This document shows, piece by piece, positions 18,801 to 24,563 of a stretch of 45,713 nt of DNA. The translations under genes were made by a program, and so were the position numbers. The stretch is taken from positions 1 to 45,713 of the IMG/VR virus record IMGVR_UViG_3300031951_000309; one strand, 5' to 3'. Positions within the stretch are counted from its first letter, which is position 1. Each line of letters begins with the position of its first letter. The DNA is from a virus. The notes beneath the pieces were generated by a model, which worked only from the letters and a program-made list of their open reading frames with translations, had not been told where the DNA came from and searched no databases.

Positions 18801-21215
18801 CAGGGAGTCCGCGATCTGGAAGATGGAGTCCTTGGCGTTGATCGCCTGCGTGGCGACCCTCTTGTTGTCCTTGAACTTCTCGAGGATCTCGGACCACGCC
18901 TGCTCGCGGGTCGCGCCCTCGAACTGCCTGGCCGTGATGTAGAGCGCGGCGCCGGACTCGAAGCCGCCCGTGAGTTTATCCTGGGTCTCTCCGCCTTCGT
19001 CGCGCCCGGACGCGACGGCGCCGGTCGCCCGAGGGAGACCGGAGTCGCGGAGCATCTGCTCGGCCGCGAACTTCATGTCAGCGACCTGGGTGCGCTCGTT
19101 CTGGTTGAGCGGCTTGACGGACTGGGCCGGCGCCAGGGAGATCGGCGCGCGGGCCTGGGCCTGGGGCTGGAAGGCGGACGCGACGCCGCCGGACTGCGGG
19201 GCGGGCTGGGCCTGGTTCTGATCAGGAGCGAAGCGCGCCATGCCGGCGGCTTCCTCGTCGCTGACGTCGACGCCGACCTGGCTGAGGCCGGCCTGCTGGG
19301 CGGCGAGAAGGCGGTGACGGCCGTCGCCGATCGCGACGCTACCATCCGGGCGGAGACCGACGCGGCTGGCTTCGAGCTGGCCGCGGTTGTTCTGATCGCC
19401 GAGGAAGGCGCCCGCCTGAGCGAGGCGCGGACCTCGGTTGTTGGAAAGCTGGTTCTGCGGGTCGCGGATGTCGAAGCCAGGGTCCCCCTGGCCGGCGGAG
19501 TCGAGGACCTTCTTCGGGTCCACCATGACGATCCGGCGACCCTGTTGCGGGGCGCGGTAGTCGGACGCGGCGGTCCCGGATCGGCCCTGCGTCTGCTGGG
19601 TCTGGGGAGCCTGTGCCTGCGTCTGGGGCGGCGTGAACAGGGAAGAGACCGGGGGGGCCTGCTGAGCCTGGGGCTGGACCGGGGTCCTGGCCTGCGCCTG
19701 AGGAGCGGCCTGGGGACCGGCCTGGGGGGCCTGGGAGGTCTGAGCGGCGGGCGCACCGGTGCTGGCCTGGGGAGCGCCAAGAGGGATGACGTCCGGGAGC
19801 TCCGCGCCGGCGGCGGGAGCTTCCTGGGCGCTGGTCCCGACCGGGGCCAAGGTGTCCGTGTTGACGCGGAGCTGGGGCGTGACCTGGGGTTGAGCCTGAG
19901 GCGCGGCCTGGGCGACAGGGGATCCGATCGGCGAGAGGGTGTTCAGATCCACGGCCATCTGGCCGGGATTGCCTCTCGGCGCCATCGGCGTGAGCGTGCT
20001 GGCGTCTACCTGCATGCTTGGCTTGAACGCGTCGGCGATAGCACCTCCGGCCTTACCTACACCAGCCATGATCGGCCCCTGGGTGCCGACGCCGGCGATG
20101 GCGCCGACACCAGCCTTGAACGCGTCCGCCGGGGAAAGCAGACCTTTGCTTTCCGCCGCATTGACCGCCTGGGCAGTGACGACTTCTTCGCTGACCTCTC
20201 CGGCCAGCTCGCTGGCGATCTTACCGGTCAGTGTCTTACCGCCGGGAATAAGCTTGGTGAGACCGCCCATCGCGGCCGTAGCTCCGCCTTCGGCGATGCC
20301 AACCTTGATGGCAAGTTTCTGAGCTTCGCGGTAAGCCTTTTCGTAGTCGGCCGGGTTCTTCTTGTAGGCTTCGACATACCCCTTCGGATCCTTGATGACC
20401 TCAGGGTTCTTTTTGATCAGCTCTTCAAGGAGCTTGCCGTCATAGGAGTCCATGCCGGTCAAGAGACCGGTAGCTCCCAGGCCCGCCGCGCCGGCTAGGA
20501 GTGCACCTCCGCCGGTGGCAACAGTGGCCGCAGTTGCGGCCATGCCTGCGCCAGCCGCCTTGGCTGAGCCCCAGGAGCTTTCCGCGGCGAGCTGGGAAAG
20601 AACATCGAGCGGATTGTTCGCGACGGCTCGCAAAGAAGATCCAAACCCCTGGGCCTTGTCGAACTGAGCCTTTCCGTAAGTCGTACCCTGGTGTCGGGCA
20701 AGGGTGTCGTTCACCTCTTTGAGCTCCGCCGTCTTCGCTTCCAGATCGGCGTTGAGCTGTGCAAGCATGGCGTCGCGGTTCTGGCGCGCGCGTAGTTCGC
20801 CGATGCGAGCCTGCGCCTGGAACGACGGGCTGTTGAAGTTCATGTACGGACCGCTCGGCATGACCGGGGTCGGCGTAGACGTCGTGAGTTTCGACAGCTC
20901 GAGTGTCTCGTCCAGGGAGAGTGGCTGTAGCTTCGAGATCTGCTCTCGCTTGCTCAGGATTGCCGCAAGTTCGCCGGCGAGATCCGCCTGAGTCTCGCCC
21001 TGCCAAGAACGCACAAAGGCGTCGCCGAGCGCGGTGCCGAAGTCGGTGACGTTTGCGTCTGCTCCGGTGCGAGCGGGACGACGAGACGCCAGGCCTCCAA
21101 TAGGCACACGCACAGTCATGCCGGTATCCGGGTCAAAGACCTCTCTGTAGTCTTTGCTCAGGTCCGCGGAGGGCCCGAGAGGAATGATGTCAGGTAGATC
21201 GTCGTTTCCGGCCAT
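9888..21215 (-). CDS. Giant polyvalent internal virion protein (3775 residues)
   Basis: One uninterrupted frame fills a quarter of the genome. In order: a Gly/Ala hydrophobic segment near 225-260; a Gln/Pro/Ala-rich linker to about 555; a ParB-like module with GDGRHRLLAAQQAG near 635; a 740-1330 region with SPQMDWYKN near 942 and TIDTHA near 1133 that I do not recognise for certain; a zinc metallopeptidase with HEVAHH near 1457 and a downstream EYFAD; several unassigned modules; an ADP-ribosyltransferase-like module (YRAHG, WHST, YEEFVVG, about 2380-2480); a GNAT-like module (VDPKFQGRGLS near 2590); a second ART-like module (VYRAVP, NWVTPS, about 2790-2870); and a helical C-terminal third with a hydrophobic helix near 3620. 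SARD[E/D] motifs (S1679, 1857, 2063, 2273, 2495, 2744, 2884) mark boundaries. Probably ejected with the DNA to act in the host. Confidence 0.88.
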   Translation of the reverse strand: MAGNDDLPDIIPLGPSADLSKDYREVFDPDTGMTVRVPIGGLASRRPARTGADANVTDFGTALGDAFVRSWQGETQADLAGELAAILSKREQISKLQPLSLDETLELSKLTTSTPTPVMPSGPYMNFNSPSFQAQARIGELRARQNRDAMLAQLNADLEAKTAELKEVNDTLARHQGTTYGKAQFDKAQGFGSSLRAVANNPLDVLSQLAAESSWGSAKAAGAGMAATAATVATGGGALLAGAAGLGATGLLTGMDSYDGKLLEELIKKNPEVIKDPKGYVEAYKKNPADYEKAYREAQKLAIKVGIAEGGATAAMGGLTKLIPGGKTLTGKIASELAGEVSEEVVTAQAVNAAESKGLLSPADAFKAGVGAIAGVGTQGPIMAGVGKAGGAIADAFKPSMQVDASTLTPMAPRGNPGQMAVDLNTLSPIGSPVAQAAPQAQPQVTPQLRVNTDTLAPVGTSAQEAPAAGAELPDVIPLGAPQASTGAPAAQTSQAPQAGPQAAPQAQARTPVQPQAQQAPPVSSLFTPPQTQAQAPQTQQTQGRSGTAASDYRAPQQGRRIVMVDPKKVLDSAGQGDPGFDIRDPQNQLSNNRGPRLAQAGAFLGDQNNRGQLEASRVGLRPDGSVAIGDGRHRLLAAQQAGLSQVGVDVSDEEAAGMARFAPDQNQAQPAPQSGGVASAFQPQAQARAPISLAPAQSVKPLNQNERTQVADMKFAAEQMLRDSGLPRATGAVASGRDEGGETQDKLTGGFESGAALYITARQFEGATREQAWSEILEKFKDNKRVATQAINAKDSIFQIADSLDGLPVSKAFEKGSKLASTRFPSAVSATEDAGAYNLQSDIATVYSNPTKMRDFAKRLKKIAGFKHDPSMSDRQVIDAFMKHVEGNLLHMFDSVPPEIRGRSKLWYVGANLIAKRLSEEHGISHEAAAGVLAVLSPQMDWYKNVSLAERALDIILNKSGHAVDQKMIDAMKARNAIAKIALDLQETKAGIPKEKRTKYPDDKDKSKRANAIRKKARDAVDALGLAGQKIGEIKVARLQAIALRAYDEAYNPRSYDVITPEGGKDGPFTSLDGEDADVAWGGFGTIEKCFAIVRDQSMENISSQLGGEHKVRNFYNNIIDPEARDGQVTIDTHAVAAALMEPLSGEDPEVKDNLGGAGGTDMTGLSGLYPIYAHAYGQAAKARGVLPREMQSITWEAVRGLFPATYKSNEQNITKIKSIWSSYRDGKIDIATARSQLEAEVLRARIEFIEALHAERKIDRAEADRRIATARSYGAYGRPTWFRPDGQGAQGAGSGQDQGQLDRTQLGRDGVEPDQGATGRGPQGPQVRSERDEATWNELERKAAELDRRRAARAQAQAGNTDPAQRRRGNEQIAQKLINELRRGGSLTHEEATAALRLVEKLMENGYLDNLAVSVSQAEPGAGVRGEYNAAAELVKLFVRNTNRPGVFKHTFAHEVAHHLERMVPAKDLEAARQQFLRDRAKWLKDKKGLRELLGEGNWLDKSFSHAQLIDFAKKNDIDMSQVSRLFRRDTNTGRWRLARTDETYRLTNFSEYFADTIADLAKARDDARVNSQNMPTVFAKLKELMSQIKKALMDVFGKDKVEAIWDKFQEGAYTSDFKRDKLHGYDRTGGQNPVMDDQRTADYRASRFGDADQDRQTRVDNIDKLEPNKPIPRTRSARDDGENTPIPGGYRDAFFKAKQGAGAPEPKQIKWWTDVGHDVDADKSKQFLWAVDRQGQLQVTSVQELEDKGIGVNTDGDEDGMSSGWVRMPTHLDWEEQGGLSGLLSGPAHGRIDATGDVVRISLLQKNQSSPAIKAETRNYIKEKLAEYMGEGVDSMRGYDFTDAGPFTGPEVFSARDEEGPSIPKPSRAGSFKAFDEMVTGREIPKPEGMPYPYNLKRFTTLAPASQTARKNLAGYHLVQQGSDSGPQGRNESREFRVVSKELMPASGSPVHEYRIQFRFEPRGPGSAAGALTVLFTDEGGMNNKTPESAKIGLISELFERARQAGITDIFVSHDYAGEIDEKELGLFGHVARTEPDITFNAVGGDGYNGYKIDKKTAYSARDEEPAGKQFLDTDRLFLEVEGSVDSLYSPTAKKNLPNGARITSESLDEEYYDADSYGDPTGYSMTVIGKDGEILAEAQLVMDKDRVFTKRPKYIDGKIQRKQPKLEEGWAMTVEMITGDNPRAQVAVAAEAVERAKMAGATMVLLPFKGWDHREAVGEVIKQLEGDEDIQVNDEIDALNIVFKQKTPDYAEAEQGEAAYGIRRDQVYSARDEEPAKAPMSVEQRKARIEEIKREILPLASKGNLSREEGARYSKLGMELETHRFEMRAGRGLKLELIKPMQERGSAIPSEIVKIASDELASSRAAFDALTEASLGVRINQDTAVDVIMNGENANVSPSDLYSAFDRTREALRRQFGDTIVLYRAHGKQKQKATQNWHSTEAGAREYGSNIERREIPVDDVIAMNVGLRGAYEEFVVGKKPGSVDQDTALSARDEDQAGLEFTTPGGELTNHGDKALANGGFMTREALRIPENERSRYSFAFAPDERSGGYAAQIKYDGKPVANLDMTSEVYEDGKGLVSLDMIDVDPKFQGRGLSTILQAEVYELGKRANPPVDTAVSTVLDPKARPLKSMQKLLGKKNVDILESTTEATDEYDQFGYEGSDDDLVEMAERDGVDFYERGQKFRDRREIQGNIPQYTPEQRRLINEIQAANAAGDKAKARQLKAQFDKSVQDNDTQILSARDEDGDYRGSHRAPDGTNGEGSLDAMDRTYPEDIYGPNGARYYGARRADDVKIHKLIQSVRGKPDAMVTVYRAVPKGVATEITPGNWVTPSRDYAAEHGERFQNGFDIIERQVRAGDLFTEGNSIQEFGWNPTGESIQSARDEDVPSTGSTARKAGLAAGALALAPTTVEAATGAAKAAGATIAGVAMGDLISVASGIAFTSSDRLLKGLNPIAANMHLLANDTRSKTMKRVAEMFNRLGGNIDAGAQETYHEERDANRRIFRNKLADAFEPLAKLSQDQIRALDITIARALAGEIPMPSGPVGQVVQNLQALSDELYTYLRQSGLELNYAQGYAIPHSFNAEAVAKDEQAFIDTAEQAYIDNNPKRIRSLQKYIQQIDQEAAQNGGFTQEMSDRKNAMLEEIKKLQVANPRQQAEDLAAAILSGAEGGDQSQGLILASNPRNQNRADFLKSRVFEHSARAMLREYFHNDPRHAWNNYIARATTLAEFSRRFGADGQTWNSMVEQMRKEGVKEVDITRIKEMVLDAMGALTPAAQGSHAMANALLGLSNMSKLKSTFLTNFLEAQAQAIPGNLFSAITAPVVMLKEFAAILAELSPRQRALLKQFLRVDLNSETGNMELARITGLMDSAGVHNIMENSAYALDNKADFREDSRTDRAARKISNATGRMAQAYGIEASENAKRAMGARYAAGRLDQHVSEFLRDNILARALKKVGYKGDAMTTRNEAIMRLRRAGVNDANMIAFGTWWEKARASGKFNEMLADTTDPMAAMARKAIRMESARAMVSSNRAMKPGGERNKAISQDNFWGKAVMSFLNYPAAFREQIAKPMARDIASGFRGSESEGGQATFFSPAERARMIARASAIPAMAVSAAAFLALRVLALGDEEDKEELKKKTLLNHMIDGLSYTGLTGGKTEAVQRARRGQLPPIIDEGVRLGKNFEREATKSNGKERAITKSLTRSVAVPGTQAVVSTYAPAPIAAVVDQALASKAFNELVVDTVAGKEKEKKKASSDPRTGSRESGRSSGRSDGR

Positions 21216-21263
21216 GCAATAGAACTAACGCCGGCCAGGCGGAAGTCCAGCAATCAGGCCGGC

Positions 21264-22337
21264 TTACCTAACAGCCTTCAAGGCGAACGACCCATCCTGC
21301 ATCTGGACCTTTTCATAGACGCGGTTGCCCAGCTTAAACAGGCTACCAACCTCGGCCTGATCGCGGATCTGAGGAAGCATGTCTCGGGCGGACTCAAGCG
21401 GGATCTCGACAAACCCCCGGGTCTCTAGCGCGGGGTCTCCGGGGACCAACTCAGTGGGCTCGATTGCGGCGGCTTGTTTGGGGGTGATCTTAGTGACCTT
21501 GGTCACCGGATCTTCAAGCAAGCCACCTTCTGTGGTCTCAGTCGTCGTGTCGAAGCGGTTAGCGGCTTCGGTGTTATTAATCAGGCCGAGGGCGGCCAGG
21601 GCATCGTTCAGTGACGATGATCGGGTCGACAGGCCGGTAGAGATCAGGGTCTGCTGGGTGTCGATGATCTTGCGGATCATGCCCTCGTCGAGGGTAGTGT
21701 AGTCGCCGGTGTCCTTCGAGCCGGCGTGGTAGAGATCGACGATCGCCTGGCGCACTGGGCCTTTGACCTGTTCAGGAGTAAAGGCGTAGGTCTCATCCTT
21801 ATTGCCACCCGGGTTGGACTTAGCCTTGGCGTTTGCACGAGACGTGACGCCCTGCTGGGTGATCGTCGCGGTTTTCTCGGCCTTAGCCAGTTCTGCGGCG
21901 ATTTGTTGAGCGCGGATGGTATTGGCCTCCTCCGAGGTGAAGGCGGAGTCAGCATTCGTGGCACCGGTTACGTTTAGCAGTAGGCTACCCTTACGCCTGT
22001 CTCCTCCTTCACGGACGACCTCCTGAGTGCCAAGGTCGGTGCGTACGCCGCTGAATAGGTCGGCAAGGCCGTTCTCGGCTCCGGTCATGCGGAACGCCAG
22101 GATCTGGCGAGGCGTGTAGCCGGCCGCGAGAAGCGCGGCGTCGTCTGCGAGGAACTTGCGGCGATCCTCAAGGGCTCCGGTCTTGGCCTTGTGATACCCT
22201 GTCTCGGCGTCAAAGTTACGCGTGCGCGCCTGCATGGCCGCGCCTTCTGCGGCGGCACGAGGATCAAAAAGTGCGCCGATGTTAGCGAGACCGGCCGCAA
22301 TCGAAGGATCTCCGGCGAAATTGATTTTATCTCCCAT
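21264..22337 (-). CDS. Putative internal virion protein, 357 residues
   Basis: A soluble, Ala/Thr/Glu-rich, largely helical protein with no recognised catalytic motif. It begins MGDKINFAGDPSIAAGLANIGALFDPRAAAEG and has a helical central section (QQIAAELAKAEKTATITQ). It lies directly upstream of the giant virion protein and downstream of three Met-Cys proteins, the place where podoviruses encode internal core proteins. The ATG at 22337 follows the stop of the upstream gene by two bases, so coupling is likely. Function is inferred only from position and composition. Confidence 0.65.
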   Translation of the reverse strand: MGDKINFAGDPSIAAGLANIGALFDPRAAAEGAAMQARTRNFDAETGYHKAKTGALEDRRKFLADDAALLAAGYTPRQILAFRMTGAENGLADLFSGVRTDLGTQEVVREGGDRRKGSLLLNVTGATNADSAFTSEEANTIRAQQIAAELAKAEKTATITQQGVTSRANAKAKSNPGGNKDETYAFTPEQVKGPVRQAIVDLYHAGSKDTGDYTTLDEGMIRKIIDTQQTLISTGLSTRSSSLNDALAALGLINNTEAANRFDTTTETTEGGLLEDPVTKVTKITPKQAAAIEPTELVPGDPALETRGFVEIPLESARDMLPQIRDQAEVGSLFKLGNRVYEKVQMQDGSFALKAVR

Positions 22338-22339
22338 TT

Positions 22340-23137
22340 TTATCGCATCACGTAGTTTTTAGGAGACGACTTTAGAATGTCTCCAATACTGAAAGGCTTC
22401 GGAAGACTAGAAATAGGCGTCGTCGTCCATCCTGGAACATATGGACCAGCGCCAATCCCCAAGCTCGGGAACGATGTTCCGGATGAATTAAATCCTGCGG
22501 CAATACCGGTCGCAGGGGTTCCTGTTCCCCACCACCCTGATCCGACGCCAACGCCGGCTACAGTGCCGGCGGTTGATAGAATTGAACCAAGCGTACGAAG
22601 CCCCTGGCCTTTCTGAGCCGCGGCTTCGAGCTCAACGGGTAGCACGTCTGCGGAACCCTTGGCAAAGTTGGCGATACGAGCGATGTCCTGATTGGTGCGG
22701 GCGTTGTTGATCGCGTTCTCAAATCCGACGTCGTTGAATGAAGAAAGTTTAGCTTTCGCGGCTCCCTGCTGGAGCGCGTAGCCCAGACTCCGAGCGGCCT
22801 GGGATGCGTTCTCGGTATTGATCACCTTCGCGGCCGAACTGTCGCCGGCCAGGTTCGCACCGGTAGCCTCGATCGGCGCGCGGACGTCAGCCACGGCGGC
22901 ATCGGCCGCGCTCTTGCGATCAGACTCAGCCTTTGCCATTCCGGCATCAGTCGCGTCCTTTCCGGTCTTTCCAAAGTTTTCGGATGCCCTGGCGTCCGCT
23001 TCATCCTGGAAACCCTTCTGGCGCCAGCGTTCGGCTTCGCGAGCGCCGGCCTGGGCCTTCTGAGCCTTTCGCGCGCCAGCGGCGCTGGCGGCTGTTCCGG
23101 CGGCGGTTAGAGCAAGGGCGATCAGCGGGGTGCACAT
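22340..23137 (-). CDS. Met-Cys internal virion-type protein, 265 residues
   Basis: It starts MCTPLIALALTAAGTAASAAG, a hydrophobic N-terminus, then a long charged helical stretch (ARKAQKAQAGAREAERWRQ) and a Gly/Ser-rich C-terminal quarter. This make-up resembles podoviral internal virion proteins that enter the cell envelope at ejection. The start follows directly on the TAA of the preceding gene. The second-position Cys is shared with the next two genes upstream in transcription. No enzymatic motif was seen. Confidence 0.65.
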   Translation of the reverse strand: MCTPLIALALTAAGTAASAAGARKAQKAQAGAREAERWRQKGFQDEADARASENFGKTGKDATDAGMAKAESDRKSAADAAVADVRAPIEATGANLAGDSSAAKVINTENASQAARSLGYALQQGAAKAKLSSFNDVGFENAINNARTNQDIARIANFAKGSADVLPVELEAAAQKGQGLRTLGSILSTAGTVAGVGVGSGWWGTGTPATGIAAGFNSSGTSFPSLGIGAGPYVPGWTTTPISSLPKPFSIGDILKSSPKNYVMR

Positions 23138-23758
23138 TTACGTAAAGAGTCTTGGCTTGTTGCTGTTCGGACCACCGAAGCCGAACATCTCCTTGAAGGG
23201 GCGGATGCCTGGTCCTCCGGAGTATGCACCAGCATTATTCGCCGCGGCCAGTACTCCGGTCGTGTTCTGGAACAGGTTGCCGAGCGGGCTGAACTGGTTC
23301 TGCATGGCTAGGATCCCAGCCTGGCGTAGTGCGTTCTGTCCGGCCAGGCCGGCGTCGCTGGTCATGTTGACCTGGGAGATAAGGTTGTTGCGCTGTTCCT
23401 CTACTGCCTGGCGGCTTTTCTGGATCTCGGACAGGGCCCCCTCGGCAATAGCCTGACGAGCGGCCGCGTTGTCACGCATCAAGATGCCCTGCTGGCGAGC
23501 GGACTCACTGGATTGGTCAAGGCCTGACCGGGCAAGGCTGTAGGCAAGCTGATTGCCGACCTGCCTGTACTGATCGTTGACCTGGGGGGTCACGAAGCCT
23601 CGATATGCGTTTGCGCGATCGTTGTAGAAACTGTCGTCAAAACGGCCAAACTCCTTGTTGATCCTGCTGGTGCCTTCCTTGACGCGCGCCTGGCGCGCCA
23701 TCTCGTCGGCGCGAGCCTGGGCCGCACCTCCGTCGCCACCTCCTCCGCCGAAGCACAT
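23138..23758 (-). CDS. Met-Cys virion-type protein, 206 residues
   Basis: It starts MCFGGGGGDGG, followed by a long amphipathic helical region (ARQARVKEGTSRINKEFGRF...ARQAIAEGALSEIQKSRQAVEEQRN) and a Gly/Asn-rich C-terminus. The layout, with a Gly-rich head, helical rod and flexible tail, is typical of internal virion or tail-adaptor proteins in podoviruses; no family is named with confidence. The upstream stop and this start share a base (TAATG). Confidence 0.65.
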   Translation of the reverse strand: MCFGGGGGDGGAAQARADEMARQARVKEGTSRINKEFGRFDDSFYNDRANAYRGFVTPQVNDQYRQVGNQLAYSLARSGLDQSSESARQQGILMRDNAAARQAIAEGALSEIQKSRQAVEEQRNNLISQVNMTSDAGLAGQNALRQAGILAMQNQFSPLGNLFQNTTGVLAAANNAGAYSGGPGIRPFKEMFGFGGPNSNKPRLFT

Positions 23759-24075
23759 TAGGAGATGACCCTCCCGGTCTTGTTGGAATAATTCATTCTG
23801 ATGGGTCCGTTCGCGAAAGTATCTGGGTTGGCCTTGTTCATAGCCATAGGAGCCATTGCGTATGCCAATGGGCTTGTCTGATTTACTGGGGTCACGCCGG
23901 CGTTGGGCGTGTATTGAGTCTGCGGACCGGCTGGAGATGCGTTGTTTAGACTGCGCTTGATGGGGTTAGAAGTAGGACTTCCACCTTGCCTGATGTCACC
24001 AAGGACAGACCCAACTAGGCCGCCCCTTTTGAGCGCCCTTCCTCCCGCCTGAGCTGTGTTTGGTGCAAAGCACAT
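23758..24075 (-). CDS. Met-Cys small virion-type protein, about 105 residues
   Basis: The frame encodes MCFAPNTAQAGGRALKRGG, then a Pro/Asn/Ser/Thr-rich low-complexity sequence. A TTG two codons upstream (24081) could also start it; the ATG at 24075 gives the same Met-Cys-Phe start as the next gene. No domain is recognised. The tight packing, two bases after the gp13-like gene and one-base overlap with the next, argues for a real structural gene. Confidence 0.6.
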   Translation of the reverse strand: MCFAPNTAQAGGRALKRGGLVGSVLGDIRQGGSPTSNPIKRSLNNASPAGPQTQYTPNAGVTPVNQTSPLAYAMAPMAMNKANPDTFANGPIRMNYSNKTGRVIS

Positions 24076-24077
24076 CT

Positions 24078-24563
24078 TCAAATGGATTGTGTCTTAGCCG
24101 GAGGCTTTGTCCAGCAATACACCATGAAAGCCTCCCCGTTCTTCCCGTAGTTGGCTGTTTCTGACTCTTTGTATGCCCCCAGCACCTCCAGCCACCGGTG
24201 CGCGATCTCGTGTGTCGCAAGGCTCCTGCACTCAAGCCTGTGCCAGCCGGCGGCATCAAGGGACGGAAAGAACACCCGCCTGCCAAACTTGTGGACGGAC
24301 ATGGCGATCTCATCAAACCGGTCGGTGGCGAACATCCAGACAGACCACACCCCAGCCCAGACCGGCACGGCTCCACAGCATACGACAGGCTCGCCGTCGT
24401 CGGCGTGAAGCACGAAGCCGAAGTCTCCGGAAAGAAGGACCTGGTTGGAGAATGAGGTCGGATCGTCGTTCCATTGGGTCGCGTAGATCTCCTCCTTGTC
24501 CTTGGCCCGCATGTTGTGCACGACGTGCCGGACACCCTCCTGATAAAGCTCAGTCACTTTCAT
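24078..24563 (-). CDS. T7 gp13-like (DUF2833) protein
   Basis: A 161-residue protein. MRAKDKEEIYAT, then VLHADDGEPVVCCGAVPVWAG, VWSVWMFATDRF and a late LATHEIAHRWLEVLGA helix give the acetyltransferase-like fold pattern of T7 gp13-type proteins, which are needed for virion morphogenesis though not known as active acetyltransferases. The ATG at 24563 overlaps the 3' end of the tail tubular B gene by 14 bases. The frame is open further upstream, but that part is a shadow. Its place between the tail nozzle and internal virion genes matches T7 gene order. Confidence 0.72.
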   Translation of the reverse strand: MKVTELYQEGVRHVVHNMRAKDKEEIYATQWNDDPTSFSNQVLLSGDFGFVLHADDGEPVVCCGAVPVWAGVWSVWMFATDRFDEIAMSVHKFGRRVFFPSLDAAGWHRLECRSLATHEIAHRWLEVLGAYKESETANYGKNGEAFMVYCWTKPPAKTQSI

